This document shows positions 32,934 through 41,256 of a stretch of 64,000 nucleotides of DNA, one piece after another; position 1 is the stretch's first letter, and the number at the start of each line of letters is the position of its first letter. This DNA is from Thalassotalea sp. HSM 43 (lineage in GTDB: Bacteria; Pseudomonadota; Gammaproteobacteria; Enterobacterales; Alteromonadaceae): positions 1,140,302-1,204,301 of the forward strand of contig NZ_CP038493.1 of the NCBI RefSeq assembly GCF_004752005.1, read 5' to 3'. The notes under the pieces were generated by a model that worked only from the letters and a program-made list of their open reading frames with translations, was not told the origin of the DNA and ran no database searches. The translations under genes were made by a program, and so were the position numbers.

Positions 32934-33869
32934 TCATGGCTGTGGGGCAAGATTGATCAGTGCTCTGGGCCGCCAATAGGAAGCAAATCGAGGCAAACCA
33001 GTAACGGTCTTGCCCCAATAACGATAGGTAATTGTACTGCCAATTGCTGGCGGATTCACCCGCTCTTGACGATTAAATCCAGTGCCAATTTTAAACTCTT
33101 GGCCCTGTCTGTTGCGCACCGTTATCGATCCCATCATATTGGCAAACTTGCCCTTGCCGGCATGATGAGCCACAACAACCGCCTCATCATCGGCAAAGCG
33201 TTTAACTTTTAACACATTGGCATTGCGACCCGGTTGATACAATGCCTGTTTTTTATGTAGCATTAAGCCTTCACCACCCTTGGCGATTACCAGCTCCAAT
33301 AGAGTTTGCAACGCCGCTGCAGAGTCGATGTTTTGTTGTTCAATGACCGCTAAATAGCGACTGTTACTGGCATCAACGATGTGATTCATATCAACCACAC
33401 GATCAACAAATGGCTTAATGCTGTCTGGCATGTCGAACACCATAAAGCGCACGCTTTGCCAACCATCATGTGGCTGCTCTTTGGACACTACGCTTAATGT
33501 TTTTGAAAACTGATTTCTGTCTATCCACAGTTCGCCATCAAGTGCCTGCTCAGGCCAGCCTTGTAAAAACCACTCTGGAACCTTAAATACCACGCCATTA
33601 CGACTGAGCAATTGTCGGCCATCAAAACGCGCCCTAACCCCATCAAGCTTTTCGCTGACTAAGTATTCACTCAGTTGCACATCACCTTGATACGCTTTGC
33701 CATGTTGCATCGCAGGTTGCATGTCAGCTGGCTTTGCGGATGCGATATTGGCCACAATCAGCGCACCATAAAAGATCACATTGATCACCAAAGCGCGGCC
33801 TATCAAGGTTAGTGATATTTTGAGTTTAGTTTTGATTTTATTGAAGTTTAATGAGGTTATGTGAAACAT
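32934..33869 (-). CDS. ATP-dependent DNA ligase, minimal LigE type with N-terminal hydrophobic leader
   Basis: The 311-aa protein begins with a hydrophobic leader (about 17-45, ending near ASA), consistent with export or membrane anchoring. The nucleotidyltransferase domain follows, with the nucleophile motif EKLDGVRA (K74), the SRNG motif, LDGELW, GGEGLMLH and KVKRF. An OB-fold (about 235-311) completes the minimal two-domain ligase. LigE enzymes of Haemophilus, Neisseria and Vibrio share this layout and are thought to act in the periplasm, perhaps in DNA uptake or extracellular-DNA matrix repair. AAAGGA lies just before the ATG. Confidence 0.9.
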   Translation of the reverse strand: MFHITSLNFNKIKTKLKISLTLIGRALVINVIFYGALIVANIASAKPADMQPAMQHGKAYQGDVQLSEYLVSEKLDGVRARFDGRQLLSRNGVVFKVPEWFLQGWPEQALDGELWIDRNQFSKTLSVVSKEQPHDGWQSVRFMVFDMPDSIKPFVDRVVDMNHIVDASNSRYLAVIEQQNIDSAAALQTLLELVIAKGGEGLMLHKKQALYQPGRNANVLKVKRFADDEAVVVAHHAGKGKFANMMGSITVRNRQGQEFKIGTGFNRQERVNPPAIGSTITYRYWGKTVTGLPRFASYWRPRALINLAPQP

Positions 33870-33978
33870 AGAAAGTCCTTTTTCTATTAGCCCAACCTCA
33901 GTTTAGTCAACAACTGGCAATAAACCAATGTTGGTCTAATCTTGGTATTGTATCACTCACTAAGACAAGGAATGTCAC

Positions 33979-34272
33979 ATGAAACATACTCTACGATTGG
34001 CGTTTATTCGCGCCCTACTACTGCCCCTCTCAATGTTATTATTTTCAGCAAACAGCTATGCGTTTAGTAAACAACAATGCCAATACTTTGACAATAAACT
34101 CGATAAAGTGCGCAGTAAATTGCGCTATGGCTACGGCCCTAAAGAAGGCGAACGACTGAAATACCAAGAAAAACAAATTAAGCGTGTTTGGTGGCTATGT
34201 ATCAACAACAAACTTGATAACAAACAGTTAAAACAATGGAAGAAAAAAGTGAACAGTATGACTAAATCTTAG
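33979..34272 (+). CDS. Small secreted basic protein, unknown, 97 aa
   Basis: A signal peptide ends after SYA (about residue 28). The mature ~69 residues are very basic, rich in Lys, Gln and Tyr, with two Cys (QQCQYF and WWLCINN) that could form one disulfide. The pattern (YFDNKLDKVRSKLRYGYGPKEGERLKYQEKQ) resembles small periplasmic proteins found beside LigE in some Alteromonadales, but I cannot name a family. It has a good start context and is transcribed divergently from the ligase gene. Confidence 0.65.
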   Translation: MKHTLRLAFIRALLLPLSMLLFSANSYAFSKQQCQYFDNKLDKVRSKLRYGYGPKEGERLKYQEKQIKRVWWLCINNKLDNKQLKQWKKKVNSMTKS

Positions 34273-34347
34273 TTAAATTCACTAAAGCCATGCTCTAAAA
34301 AGCCCAGGCAAAACGATAAACAACTGTTTTTAAAGGTATTAATTTTA

Positions 34348-34363
34348 TGGCACGGCCATTGCT
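34348..34363 (+). promoter_or_regulatory. Sigma-54 (RpoN) promoter
   Basis: TGGCACG-GCCA-TTGCT matches the -24/-12 consensus TGGCACG-N4-TTGCW exactly, with the GG and GC doublets 10 bp apart. It lies 50 bp upstream of the ATG of the PGPGW gene, leaving room for a ~40-nt leader. No enhancer-binding regulator is adjacent. Confidence 0.8.
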
Positions 34364-34412
34364 TCGTATTAAGCAATAATGATTATGATTAAATATTCAA
34401 GTGGAGAGAATC

Positions 34413-34667
34413 ATGGAAACGCTTAAATTGCATGCCAAAACAGTGCTAGGTGCAATATGTTTGTTTATCGGTATTCTATTTATCGTCCTGCCTGGTCCGG
34501 CAATTTTATTTATCCCATTAGGGCTTGTGCTATTAAGCGCCCAGTTCCCAGTGGCGAAAGTGTATTTAAGAAAATATCAACGTTATAGCAGAAAAGCCGC
34601 CAATAAAACGGATGATATGATCAAAGCGGGCAGATACCACTGGCGTAATCGTAAAATGCGAGCATAG
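34413..34667 (+). CDS. PGPGW-family small membrane protein, 84 aa
   Basis: I start at ATG 34413, 6 bp after GGAGAG, rather than at the upstream GTG. The protein has two hydrophobic helices around the signature LPGPAILFIPLGLVLLS (a variant of PGPGW) and a basic C-terminal tail with RKYQRYSRKAANK. Function of the family is unknown. The gene is alone between a sigma-54 promoter and a terminator, so its expression is probably tied to an RpoN-dependent activator. Confidence 0.82.
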   Translation: METLKLHAKTVLGAICLFIGILFIVLPGPAILFIPLGLVLLSAQFPVAKVYLRKYQRYSRKAANKTDDMIKAGRYHWRNRKMRA

Positions 34668-34668
34668 A

Positions 34669-34697
34669 AAAGCCCGCGATAATACTAGGCGGGCTTT
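34669..34697. terminator. Terminator, possibly bidirectional
   Basis: AAAGCCCGC/GCGGGCTTT has an 11-nt loop. It directly follows the PGPGW gene and faces the converging DUF3581 gene. Confidence 0.8.
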
Positions 34698-34759
34698 ATC
34701 TAAATGATTTGCTTCAGACGTATTCAATAAAGCGGAGTTAAATTCGCTTTGTTGTGTGT

Positions 34760-35482
34760 CTAAACTTGAGCGACTTTATAGTCGGCTTTCATTTGCTGAT
34801 AATCTTCACAGATTTGGTCGATAACAGCTTGGTCATATTCACGTAAACCGCTTAATACCATGTATTTAACACCGTCGCCAACGACTTCATCACCACTAAG
34901 CAAGTCAAACTTCAACTTAGCCTGACCACGCTTACCATCAACATTAAGAACCGTTTGCTCGGCGTCAAATCGCAATGAAATCTCTTTCATATCAACGCGT
35001 TTTAGGTTTATTTCCATGCTCTCATACATGATCATTGGCCGTGTTGGGTTGATCATCACATTGTTACGCTTCATCAGGTCGTTTAATATCTCAGGGAAGG
35101 TGTGACCTGAAAAGCCAACATAAGAGCGGATTAATGACTCAATCAAGGTTTCACACGAGCTATAATCACCGTTAGCGCTCACGCTGAGGTATTCCTTACC
35201 ATTGTCGTCTACCACTTTAGCGGCATCAACGTGTTGTTGTGGGAATGTCAGTTCGATACCATCGGTAACCATGCCACAAAAATCAAAATGCATGTGCTGG
35301 CTTAAGCCTGACTTATGCAAAATAATTGCAAACAATAAGTCGCCTGGTACGCAAAAACGCTTGGCATCTAGGTTGTGAATTGGATTGAAATCATCAGCTA
35401 CTTGTTTGGCAAAATCGCTCGCTTGTTGACGAGTAAAACTAACTTTCTGATTTTGTTCACTATAAAATTGCTCTATAAACAT
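34760..35482 (-). CDS. DUF3581 family protein
   Basis: The 240-aa cytoplasmic protein matches the DUF3581 family of Alteromonadales and vibrios. The N-terminal pattern FTRQQASDFAKQVADDFNPIHN resembles the hydratase motif of MaoC/hot-dog proteins (D-NPIH), and a second similar half follows, suggesting a double hot-dog fold. Enzymatic activity is not established. Single gene, convergent with the PGPGW gene. Confidence 0.82.
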   Translation of the reverse strand: MFIEQFYSEQNQKVSFTRQQASDFAKQVADDFNPIHNLDAKRFCVPGDLLFAIILHKSGLSQHMHFDFCGMVTDGIELTFPQQHVDAAKVVDDNGKEYLSVSANGDYSSCETLIESLIRSYVGFSGHTFPEILNDLMKRNNVMINPTRPMIMYESMEINLKRVDMKEISLRFDAEQTVLNVDGKRGQAKLKFDLLSGDEVVGDGVKYMVLSGLREYDQAVIDQICEDYQQMKADYKVAQV

Positions 35483-35578
35483 TTTTGACTTAACTTACCT
35501 TGTCTTGAGATTTACGCGGGCGCTAGTTTACCAATCTTCGCCGCACAATTCATGAACTTATCAACATATAAGACCAGT

Positions 35579-35830
35579 TTAGCCGATCAACGCTAATTTT
35601 TGTTTACGCGTTAATTTTTTTATCGCCGCCTCTCTTTTACTGGCGCTAGAACGACATTGACAGGTTTCATGATAAACCACGCTAACTGGCAAACGCACTC
35701 GAGTGTATTTAGCGCCAAGCTTACCACCTTGGTTATGCTCTTTTACTCGGCGCTCGAGATCGGTAGTGATGCCAGCATATAAGCTATCATCAGCACATTT
35801 GAGTATATAGACGTACCAAGGTTGATTCAT
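35579..35830 (-). CDS. GIY-YIG nuclease family protein (YhbQ-like)
   Basis: I choose ATG 35830 (MNQPWYVYILKCADDSLYAGIT), the first ATG in frame; a longer version would need a TTG. The 83-aa protein is a bare GIY-YIG domain: WYVYILKC, LYAGITTDLERRVKEHN, KYTRVRLPVSVVYHE, then SKREAAIKKL. The conserved Arg and Glu are present. YhbQ-type proteins cut DNA in vitro but their cellular role is unclear. It is divergent from arfB with a short gap. Confidence 0.88.
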   Translation of the reverse strand: MNQPWYVYILKCADDSLYAGITTDLERRVKEHNQGGKLGAKYTRVRLPVSVVYHETCQCRSSASKREAAIKKLTRKQKLALIG

Positions 35831-35920
35831 AAGTTGATGTTTTTCTGGGATTGCACACTCAGGCAGGTTAATATCATTAGTGTTTATATGCAATCACTCG
35901 CATAACAGCAATGGTAATTT

Positions 35921-36340
35921 ATGGCAGATATCCGAATAACCCCTCGACTGATTATTAAAGAAGAAGAAATCGAATTACAGGCGATAAGAGCGCAAGGCGC
36001 CGGTGGTCAAAACGTCAATAAAGTATCGTCTGCGATCCATTTGCGTTTTGATGTCAAAAACGCTAGCATCAGCGACTATTACAAAGAAAAAATCCTTGCC
36101 TTAAAAGACAGTCGCATTAACAAAGATGGGGTGATAATCATTAAGGCCCAAAGCCACCGCACTCAGGAAAAAAATCGCCAAGATGCGATAGAACGCTTGC
36201 GGGAAATGATCACCCCTGTCACCATAGTAACGAAAGTGCGTAAAGCGACTAAGCCGAGCAAATCCTCACAGCGCAAGCGCATGGATAAAAAAACCCAACG
36301 CGGTCAGATAAAATCTAATCGTGGCAAAATACGAATTTAA
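35921..36340 (+). CDS. arfB: Peptidyl-tRNA hydrolase ArfB (alternative ribosome rescue)
   Basis: The 139-aa protein is a stand-alone class I release-factor catalytic domain with the GGQ motif (28-30, in RAQGAGGQNVNKVSSA). The C-terminus is disordered and very basic (KSSQRKRMDKKTQRGQIKSNRGKI) and would enter the empty mRNA channel. It releases nascent chains from ribosomes stalled without a stop codon. The DUF2797 gene begins 21 bp later and is probably co-transcribed. Confidence 0.95.
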   Translation: MADIRITPRLIIKEEEIELQAIRAQGAGGQNVNKVSSAIHLRFDVKNASISDYYKEKILALKDSRINKDGVIIIKAQSHRTQEKNRQDAIERLREMITPVTIVTKVRKATKPSKSSQRKRMDKKTQRGQIKSNRGKIRI

Positions 36341-36360
36341 GCTAAATAAACACAACGATT

Positions 36361-37188
36361 ATGACAAATAGCCTAACCGGTCACTTACGTAAGATGACCA
36401 GCAAACTCGAAGACGGTCTAGCCCATTATCAACTGCCCGTTGGTGAACAATCGATTGATATGAATGAGCTGATTGGCAAACATTTATCACTGACATTTAC
36501 CGGCAATATCAATTGTCAGGAATGTGGCAAAAAAACCAAGAAAAGTTACTCGCAAGGTTTTTGTTATCCCTGCATGATCAAACTAGCCAAGTGTGACATG
36601 TGCATCATGAAACCTGAAACCTGTCACTTCGCCCAAGGTACTTGTCGTGAACCAGAATGGGCAGAACAACATTGCATGGTGCCGCATTACGTATACTTGG
36701 CCAATACCACCGCCATCAAAGTCGGTATTACCCGACATACGCAAATACCAACACGTTGGATAGATCAAGGGGCTAATCAGGCGTTGCCAATTTTCAAAGT
36801 GAACACTCGCTTACAGTCTGGCCTCGTTGAAATAGCCCTTGCCGAATTTATCAGCGACAAAACCAATTGGCGTAATATGCTTAAAGGCAAAGCCGATCCT
36901 ATCGATTTGCAAGAGCGAGCCAAACTATTGATTCCGCAAATCGAAGAAAAGCTTGCCGGTATCAAGTTGGAGTTTGGTGAAGATGCAGTAACTTTATTAG
37001 ATGAAGAGATGGTCGAAATTGATTTTCCTGTGCTGGAATACCCAACCAAGATTTCATCATTTAACTTTGATAAGAACCCAGAAGTGAGTGGCACTTTAAT
37101 GGGTATTAAAGGTCAGTATTTATATTTCGATAGCGGCGTAATTAACATTCGAAAATTCACCTCGTACGAGGTAACCGCCAGCTTTTAA
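36361..37188 (+). CDS. DUF2797 family protein with zinc-binding Cys clusters
   Basis: The 275-aa protein has an N-terminal region with several Cys pairs: CQECGKK, CYPC, CDMCIMKPETC, GTC. The conserved DUF2797 core follows (HYVYLANTTAIKVGITR, TRWIDQGA), which resembles a GIY-YIG-like strand pair. The family is widespread in gammaproteobacteria and actinobacteria with no assigned function; nucleic-acid binding is plausible. It follows arfB closely and converges on fbpC. Confidence 0.85.
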   Translation: MTNSLTGHLRKMTSKLEDGLAHYQLPVGEQSIDMNELIGKHLSLTFTGNINCQECGKKTKKSYSQGFCYPCMIKLAKCDMCIMKPETCHFAQGTCREPEWAEQHCMVPHYVYLANTTAIKVGITRHTQIPTRWIDQGANQALPIFKVNTRLQSGLVEIALAEFISDKTNWRNMLKGKADPIDLQERAKLLIPQIEEKLAGIKLEFGEDAVTLLDEEMVEIDFPVLEYPTKISSFNFDKNPEVSGTLMGIKGQYLYFDSGVINIRKFTSYEVTASF

Positions 37189-37204
37189 AGCGACGCGAGT
37201 CAGC

Positions 37205-38278
37205 TTAACTGGCTTTAAACATCACCACAGGTTGTGGCGTCAATCTCACCTGAACCTTGCTACCTACCGATACCGGTAGGTGGCCTGGAATCCAAACATC
37301 AAGCAAGTTTTGCGCTAACAATGCCTGAGCTCGAAAGCCATCGTCATGAAATTGCAGTTGCAATATTTCAGCGCAATCAGGCTGCTCATCATCTGCCATA
37401 GTGATATCAAATTGATGCGGACGAATAAACACTTCAACCGCCTGCTTGTCATTCAATGACACGCCTAAACGATCAAATTGCTGTTGATCAATAGCAACAT
37501 CACCAAGAATACAGCGCACCGTACCATTGCCAAGATAGGTACCAGACAAAGCCGTGCCTTGACCGAGAAAGTCTGCGACGAATCGATTTTGCGGATTTCG
37601 ATACAAGTGTTGCGGTTGGCCTTTTTGCATAATACGACCTTCATTTAACAAGGCCATGGTATCGGCTAAGGCAAACGCTTCGTCTTTCGCATGGGTTACG
37701 AATATGGCGGCAATGCCGCTGCGTTTTAATATCTCACGAATGTCTTTGATAAGCGGCATTCGTAGCTGAGAATCAATATTTGAGAACGGCTCATCGAGCA
37801 ATAACACTTTCGGCTTACGCGCCAAGGCTCTGGCAATCGCGACCCTCTGTTGCTGACCACCGGACAATTGATGTGGGTAACGTTGTTCAAGTCCTTCAAG
37901 GTCAACCAAAGTCAGCAGTTCTTTGATTATGCGCTGCTGCTCTTTTTTATCTAACTCGCTGATACCAAAACAAATATTGTCTTTGACTGACAAATGCGGA
38001 AACAATGCATAGTCTTGGAAAATCATCCCTAAACCACGTTTGTCGGCACTGATATTAATATCATTTTCGTGATCGAGTAAGGTTTGCTCATTTAAGGTTA
38101 TTGACCCCTGCTCGGTTTCAATCAATCCAGCAACCGCTTTAAGCAGGGTGGTTTTGCCGCAACCACTCGGGCCAAGTAAACACAAGATTTCGCCTTGCTT
38201 TAATTCGATCGATAAGTCTTCTAAAACCGAGGTTTTATGATAATGGCAACTTAACTGATTAACGGTCAATAAACTCAT
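37205..38278 (-). CDS. fbpC: Ferric iron ABC transporter, ATP-binding protein
   Basis: The 357-aa ATPase has Walker A GPSGCGKTT (36-44), Q-loop, signature LSGGQQQR, Walker B VLLLDEPFSN and the H-loop FVTHAKDEA. A C-terminal TOBE-like regulatory region follows from about 240. It powers uptake of Fe(III) delivered by the periplasmic binding protein. The gene is the last of fbpA-fbpB-fbpC on the minus strand, 20 bp after fbpB. Confidence 0.93.
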   Translation of the reverse strand: MSLLTVNQLSCHYHKTSVLEDLSIELKQGEILCLLGPSGCGKTTLLKAVAGLIETEQGSITLNEQTLLDHENDINISADKRGLGMIFQDYALFPHLSVKDNICFGISELDKKEQQRIIKELLTLVDLEGLEQRYPHQLSGGQQQRVAIARALARKPKVLLLDEPFSNIDSQLRMPLIKDIREILKRSGIAAIFVTHAKDEAFALADTMALLNEGRIMQKGQPQHLYRNPQNRFVADFLGQGTALSGTYLGNGTVRCILGDVAIDQQQFDRLGVSLNDKQAVEVFIRPHQFDITMADDEQPDCAEILQLQFHDDGFRAQALLAQNLLDVWIPGHLPVSVGSKVQVRLTPQPVVMFKAS

Positions 38279-38298
38279 AATAGGTAAAGCGTTACTCT

Positions 38299-39927
38299 TT
38301 AATGTTGATAGCGTTCCATGCTGCGATTGAGCAATATAATTGGCAATAATCCGGCAATAACGATTGAAATGGCCGCCATCGAGGCTAATTCCAGTTGCTC
38401 ATCAGAGACATACTGAAAGACATACGTTGCCAAGGTATCGTAATTAAACGGTCTTAACAATAAGGCTGCCGGTAATTCTTTCATTGACTCAATAAATACC
38501 AACAACGCCGCGGTAAACGCACCACGTTTTAATAATGGAAAGTGTACTTTCACCATGGTGATATAACGATTTCGCCCCAAGGTAAATGAGGCCTGATCAA
38601 GACTCGGCGGCATGCGTTCATAACTTGATTCTACCGAGCCAATAGCAACGGCGATAAAACGAATCACGTAAGCAAAAATTATCGCAAAAATGGTACCGGT
38701 AAAAATGAGCCCTATCGGCTTTTGTCCAAGCGACACCAAATAGTCGTTAAGTGAGTGATCCATTAAGGTCAGCGGTATCAATACCGCTATGGCTAATACG
38801 GTACCCGGCATGGCATAGCCACTGCTGGCAAAACGCATTGGCATTACACCTGCTAAACGTTGATTAAATCGTTTGCCAATCACCACCACCAACGCCAATA
38901 CCACGCAAATAAAGGCAACAATCAAAGATAAGCTCAAGCTATTAAAGCCAAACTGAAAGAAATCGCTATTCAGCGCCTGCTCTTTGTAGGTAAATGCCAT
39001 TTTGGCGAGGTATATAACCGGTAATAAAAATGCCAATACCAGTACCAGCATACAAACGGAAAAAGCTAACCAGTTTCGATAACCTGTTAAGCGTTTATTT
39101 TGCGCTTGTTTTGAGGTTTGATAGCTGCGTTGTTTATTGCGGCTAAAGCGCTCTAGGGAAATAAACAAAAACACCATCAGCAGCATCAATACCGATATTT
39201 TACTTGCGGCGGTTAAACTGCCGTAACTTAGCCAGGTATCGTATACCGCAGTGGTCAAGGTATTAACCGCAAAATAGCTGACCGCCGCAAAGTCAGCCAA
39301 GGTTTCCATCGCCACCAGTGATGCAGCAATGGCTATTGCCGGTCTGGCAAGAGGTAAAGACACTTGCCAAAATACCGTTATTGGCGATTTACCTAGCATG
39401 GTCGCGGCTTGAGTTAATGATTGCGACTGCTCCTTAAACGCTGTTTTAACGATTAAATACACATAAGGAAATAGCACAAACGACAACACCACAGCGGCGC
39501 CAAATAACGATCGTATTTCAAAAAACCAATAATCTTGCTTTGTTTGCCATGCAAATACGTCACGTAAAAAACGTTGTACCGGACCGGCATACTCTAACCA
39601 ATCAGTATATATATACGCCATCACATACGAAGGCATTGCCAATGGCAACAACAGACCCCAATTGAAAAACTGGGAACCAGTAAAAGAATAATTGGCGAGT
39701 AAAAACGCCAATGGTACACCAATCAACAAACAAAAAACGATGACCAGCAAGATCAAAGAAACCGTATTGATGACATAATCAAGCAATACGGTATCAAACA
39801 GATGAGAGAAGACTTCGGTATCAGGTAGTAATGACTGAGCTATCAATGCCAGCAACGGCAAAACCAGAATTGCCGCTGTTGTATAACTAGCCACCGACCA
39901 CGGTGAGTACCATTTAGGAGTGAGCAA
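38299..39927 (-). CDS. fbpB: Ferric iron ABC transporter, permease
   Basis: The 542-aa protein has about twelve transmembrane helices in two fused BPD_transp_1 halves, the usual FbpB/SfuB architecture. EAA-type loops are visible (EQSQSLTQAATMLGKSP in the first half and PPSLDQASFTLGRNR in the second), where the ATPase docks. It forms the inner-membrane channel of the Fe(III) importer. It sits 69 bp downstream of fbpA and is probably on the same transcript. Confidence 0.93.
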   Translation of the reverse strand: MLTPKWYSPWSVASYTTAAILVLPLLALIAQSLLPDTEVFSHLFDTVLLDYVINTVSLILLVIVFCLLIGVPLAFLLANYSFTGSQFFNWGLLLPLAMPSYVMAYIYTDWLEYAGPVQRFLRDVFAWQTKQDYWFFEIRSLFGAAVVLSFVLFPYVYLIVKTAFKEQSQSLTQAATMLGKSPITVFWQVSLPLARPAIAIAASLVAMETLADFAAVSYFAVNTLTTAVYDTWLSYGSLTAASKISVLMLLMVFLFISLERFSRNKQRSYQTSKQAQNKRLTGYRNWLAFSVCMLVLVLAFLLPVIYLAKMAFTYKEQALNSDFFQFGFNSLSLSLIVAFICVVLALVVVIGKRFNQRLAGVMPMRFASSGYAMPGTVLAIAVLIPLTLMDHSLNDYLVSLGQKPIGLIFTGTIFAIIFAYVIRFIAVAIGSVESSYERMPPSLDQASFTLGRNRYITMVKVHFPLLKRGAFTAALLVFIESMKELPAALLLRPFNYDTLATYVFQYVSDEQLELASMAAISIVIAGLLPIILLNRSMERYQH

Positions 39928-39996
39928 AATAAACTCTGTTCATCGTAAAAATTAAAGGCGCAATTATACCTCTAATCTTTGCGCCTTGTCGTACTT

Positions 39997-41028
39997 TTAA
40001 AGATCAAACTTCAATTGATCCAATAATTTAATTGCCGTTTTGCGATGTTTAGAGATCTCTGACAATGCGATAGTGTCTTCTTTAAACTCGCCCCAACTGG
40101 CAACAATCTCAGATGGTTTTACCTGCGGATTTACTGGGTATTCCATATTCACTGACGCATAAGATTGTTGAGCAACTTCAGATGACAGGAATTCCATCAA
40201 TTTAACTGCAGCGTCTTTATTCGGAGCGTATTTGGTCATGGCGATACCACTGACATTTACGTGAGCACCACGATCGTCTTGATTAGGGAACAAGATATTG
40301 ACCGCATCGGCCCACACTTTTTGTTCTGGAATAGACTGCATAACACCAAAGTAATAGCTATTACCCAGAGCTAAATCACATTCACCTTCTTTCACAGCAC
40401 GAACTTGCGCACGGTCATTACCTTGTGGCTTGCGTGCTAAGTTAGCTTTTAAACCTTCTAACCAAGTTTTCGTTTGTGCTTCACCATGATGTGCAATCAT
40501 TGAGGCAATAAGGGCAATATTATATGGGTGCTTAGAGCTACGCATACAGATTTTGCCTTTGTACTCAGGTGCGGCTAGAGCTTCATAGCTGATACCGGTA
40601 AGTTCACCCATACGCTCTTTCGAGGCATAGACATTACGTACGCGTTTGGTTAATGCATACCAATGTTGATCAACATCACGAAACTGGCTTGGAATATTTT
40701 TATTTAATACATCGCTGTTAACCGGTTGGCTTAAGCCTGCTGATGTCATTTCCATAAGACGAGAAAAGTCAGAGCTAAGCAATACATCAGCTGGACTGTA
40801 TTGGCCTTCTTTTTTCAATTTCTCAACCAAACCTTTTTTGGCAAACACAACATTGGTTTTGATGCCCGTTTGTTCGGTAAACTTGCTTAAAATAGGTTCA
40901 ATTAGAAACGATTGACGATAGGAGTAAATATTAACTTCTTCAGCGTTGGCGCTGGCAAAGATAGAACCAGCCATCAGGGTTAGCACCGCGGCCGATGTCG
41001 ATTTGATCCACTTCATTTTTGTTAACAT
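39997..41028 (-). CDS. fbpA: Periplasmic Fe(III)-binding protein
   Basis: The 343-aa precursor has a signal peptide ending after ANA (about residue 29). The mature protein starts EEVNIYSYRQ, the family's N-terminal iron ligand region. The paired Tyr ligands are present as Y225-Y226 in GNSYYFGVM. It binds ferric iron in the periplasm and hands it to FbpB. Fur-like and FNR-like boxes lie within about 110 bp upstream of its start, consistent with iron and oxygen control of the whole operon. Confidence 0.93.
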   Translation of the reverse strand: MLTKMKWIKSTSAAVLTLMAGSIFASANAEEVNIYSYRQSFLIEPILSKFTEQTGIKTNVVFAKKGLVEKLKKEGQYSPADVLLSSDFSRLMEMTSAGLSQPVNSDVLNKNIPSQFRDVDQHWYALTKRVRNVYASKERMGELTGISYEALAAPEYKGKICMRSSKHPYNIALIASMIAHHGEAQTKTWLEGLKANLARKPQGNDRAQVRAVKEGECDLALGNSYYFGVMQSIPEQKVWADAVNILFPNQDDRGAHVNVSGIAMTKYAPNKDAAVKLMEFLSSEVAQQSYASVNMEYPVNPQVKPSEIVASWGEFKEDTIALSEISKHRKTAIKLLDQLKFDL

Positions 41029-41101
41029 GCTCTGACCTTGTATTAATTTTTTTGTTTAAGTCTATTTATTGCTCTGATAATAGAAGAGCAAAAGCTAAAT
41101 A

Positions 41102-41124
41102 GCAATAATTCTCATTTGCATTAT
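41102..41124 (-). promoter_or_regulatory. Fur-box-like site upstream of fbpA
   Basis: Read on the minus strand the site is AATGCAAATGAGAATTATTGC, which follows the alternating pattern of Fur boxes (core TGAGAATTATT). It lies about 75-95 bp before the fbpA ATG. Iron-dependent repression is expected for this operon. Confidence 0.6.
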
Positions 41125-41125
41125 A

Positions 41126-41139
41126 CTGATCCAGATCAA
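41126..41139. promoter_or_regulatory. FNR/Crp-family-like site upstream of fbpA
   Basis: CTGATCCAGATCAA matches the FNR consensus TTGAT-N4-ATCAA at nine of ten positions. It adjoins the Fur-like site, 98 bp before fbpA and about 118 bp before the divergent DUF885 gene, so it could serve either. Confidence 0.45.
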
Positions 41140-41256
41140 GAATAAAACGTTTTTCAAAAAATAATCACTATTTAGCCGCACTCACTGAAAAAAATTTTCA
41201 GATGGTTTACCCTGTTAGGCGAAATTTTAACAATCCGTAAATTACAGGTAGTGACT

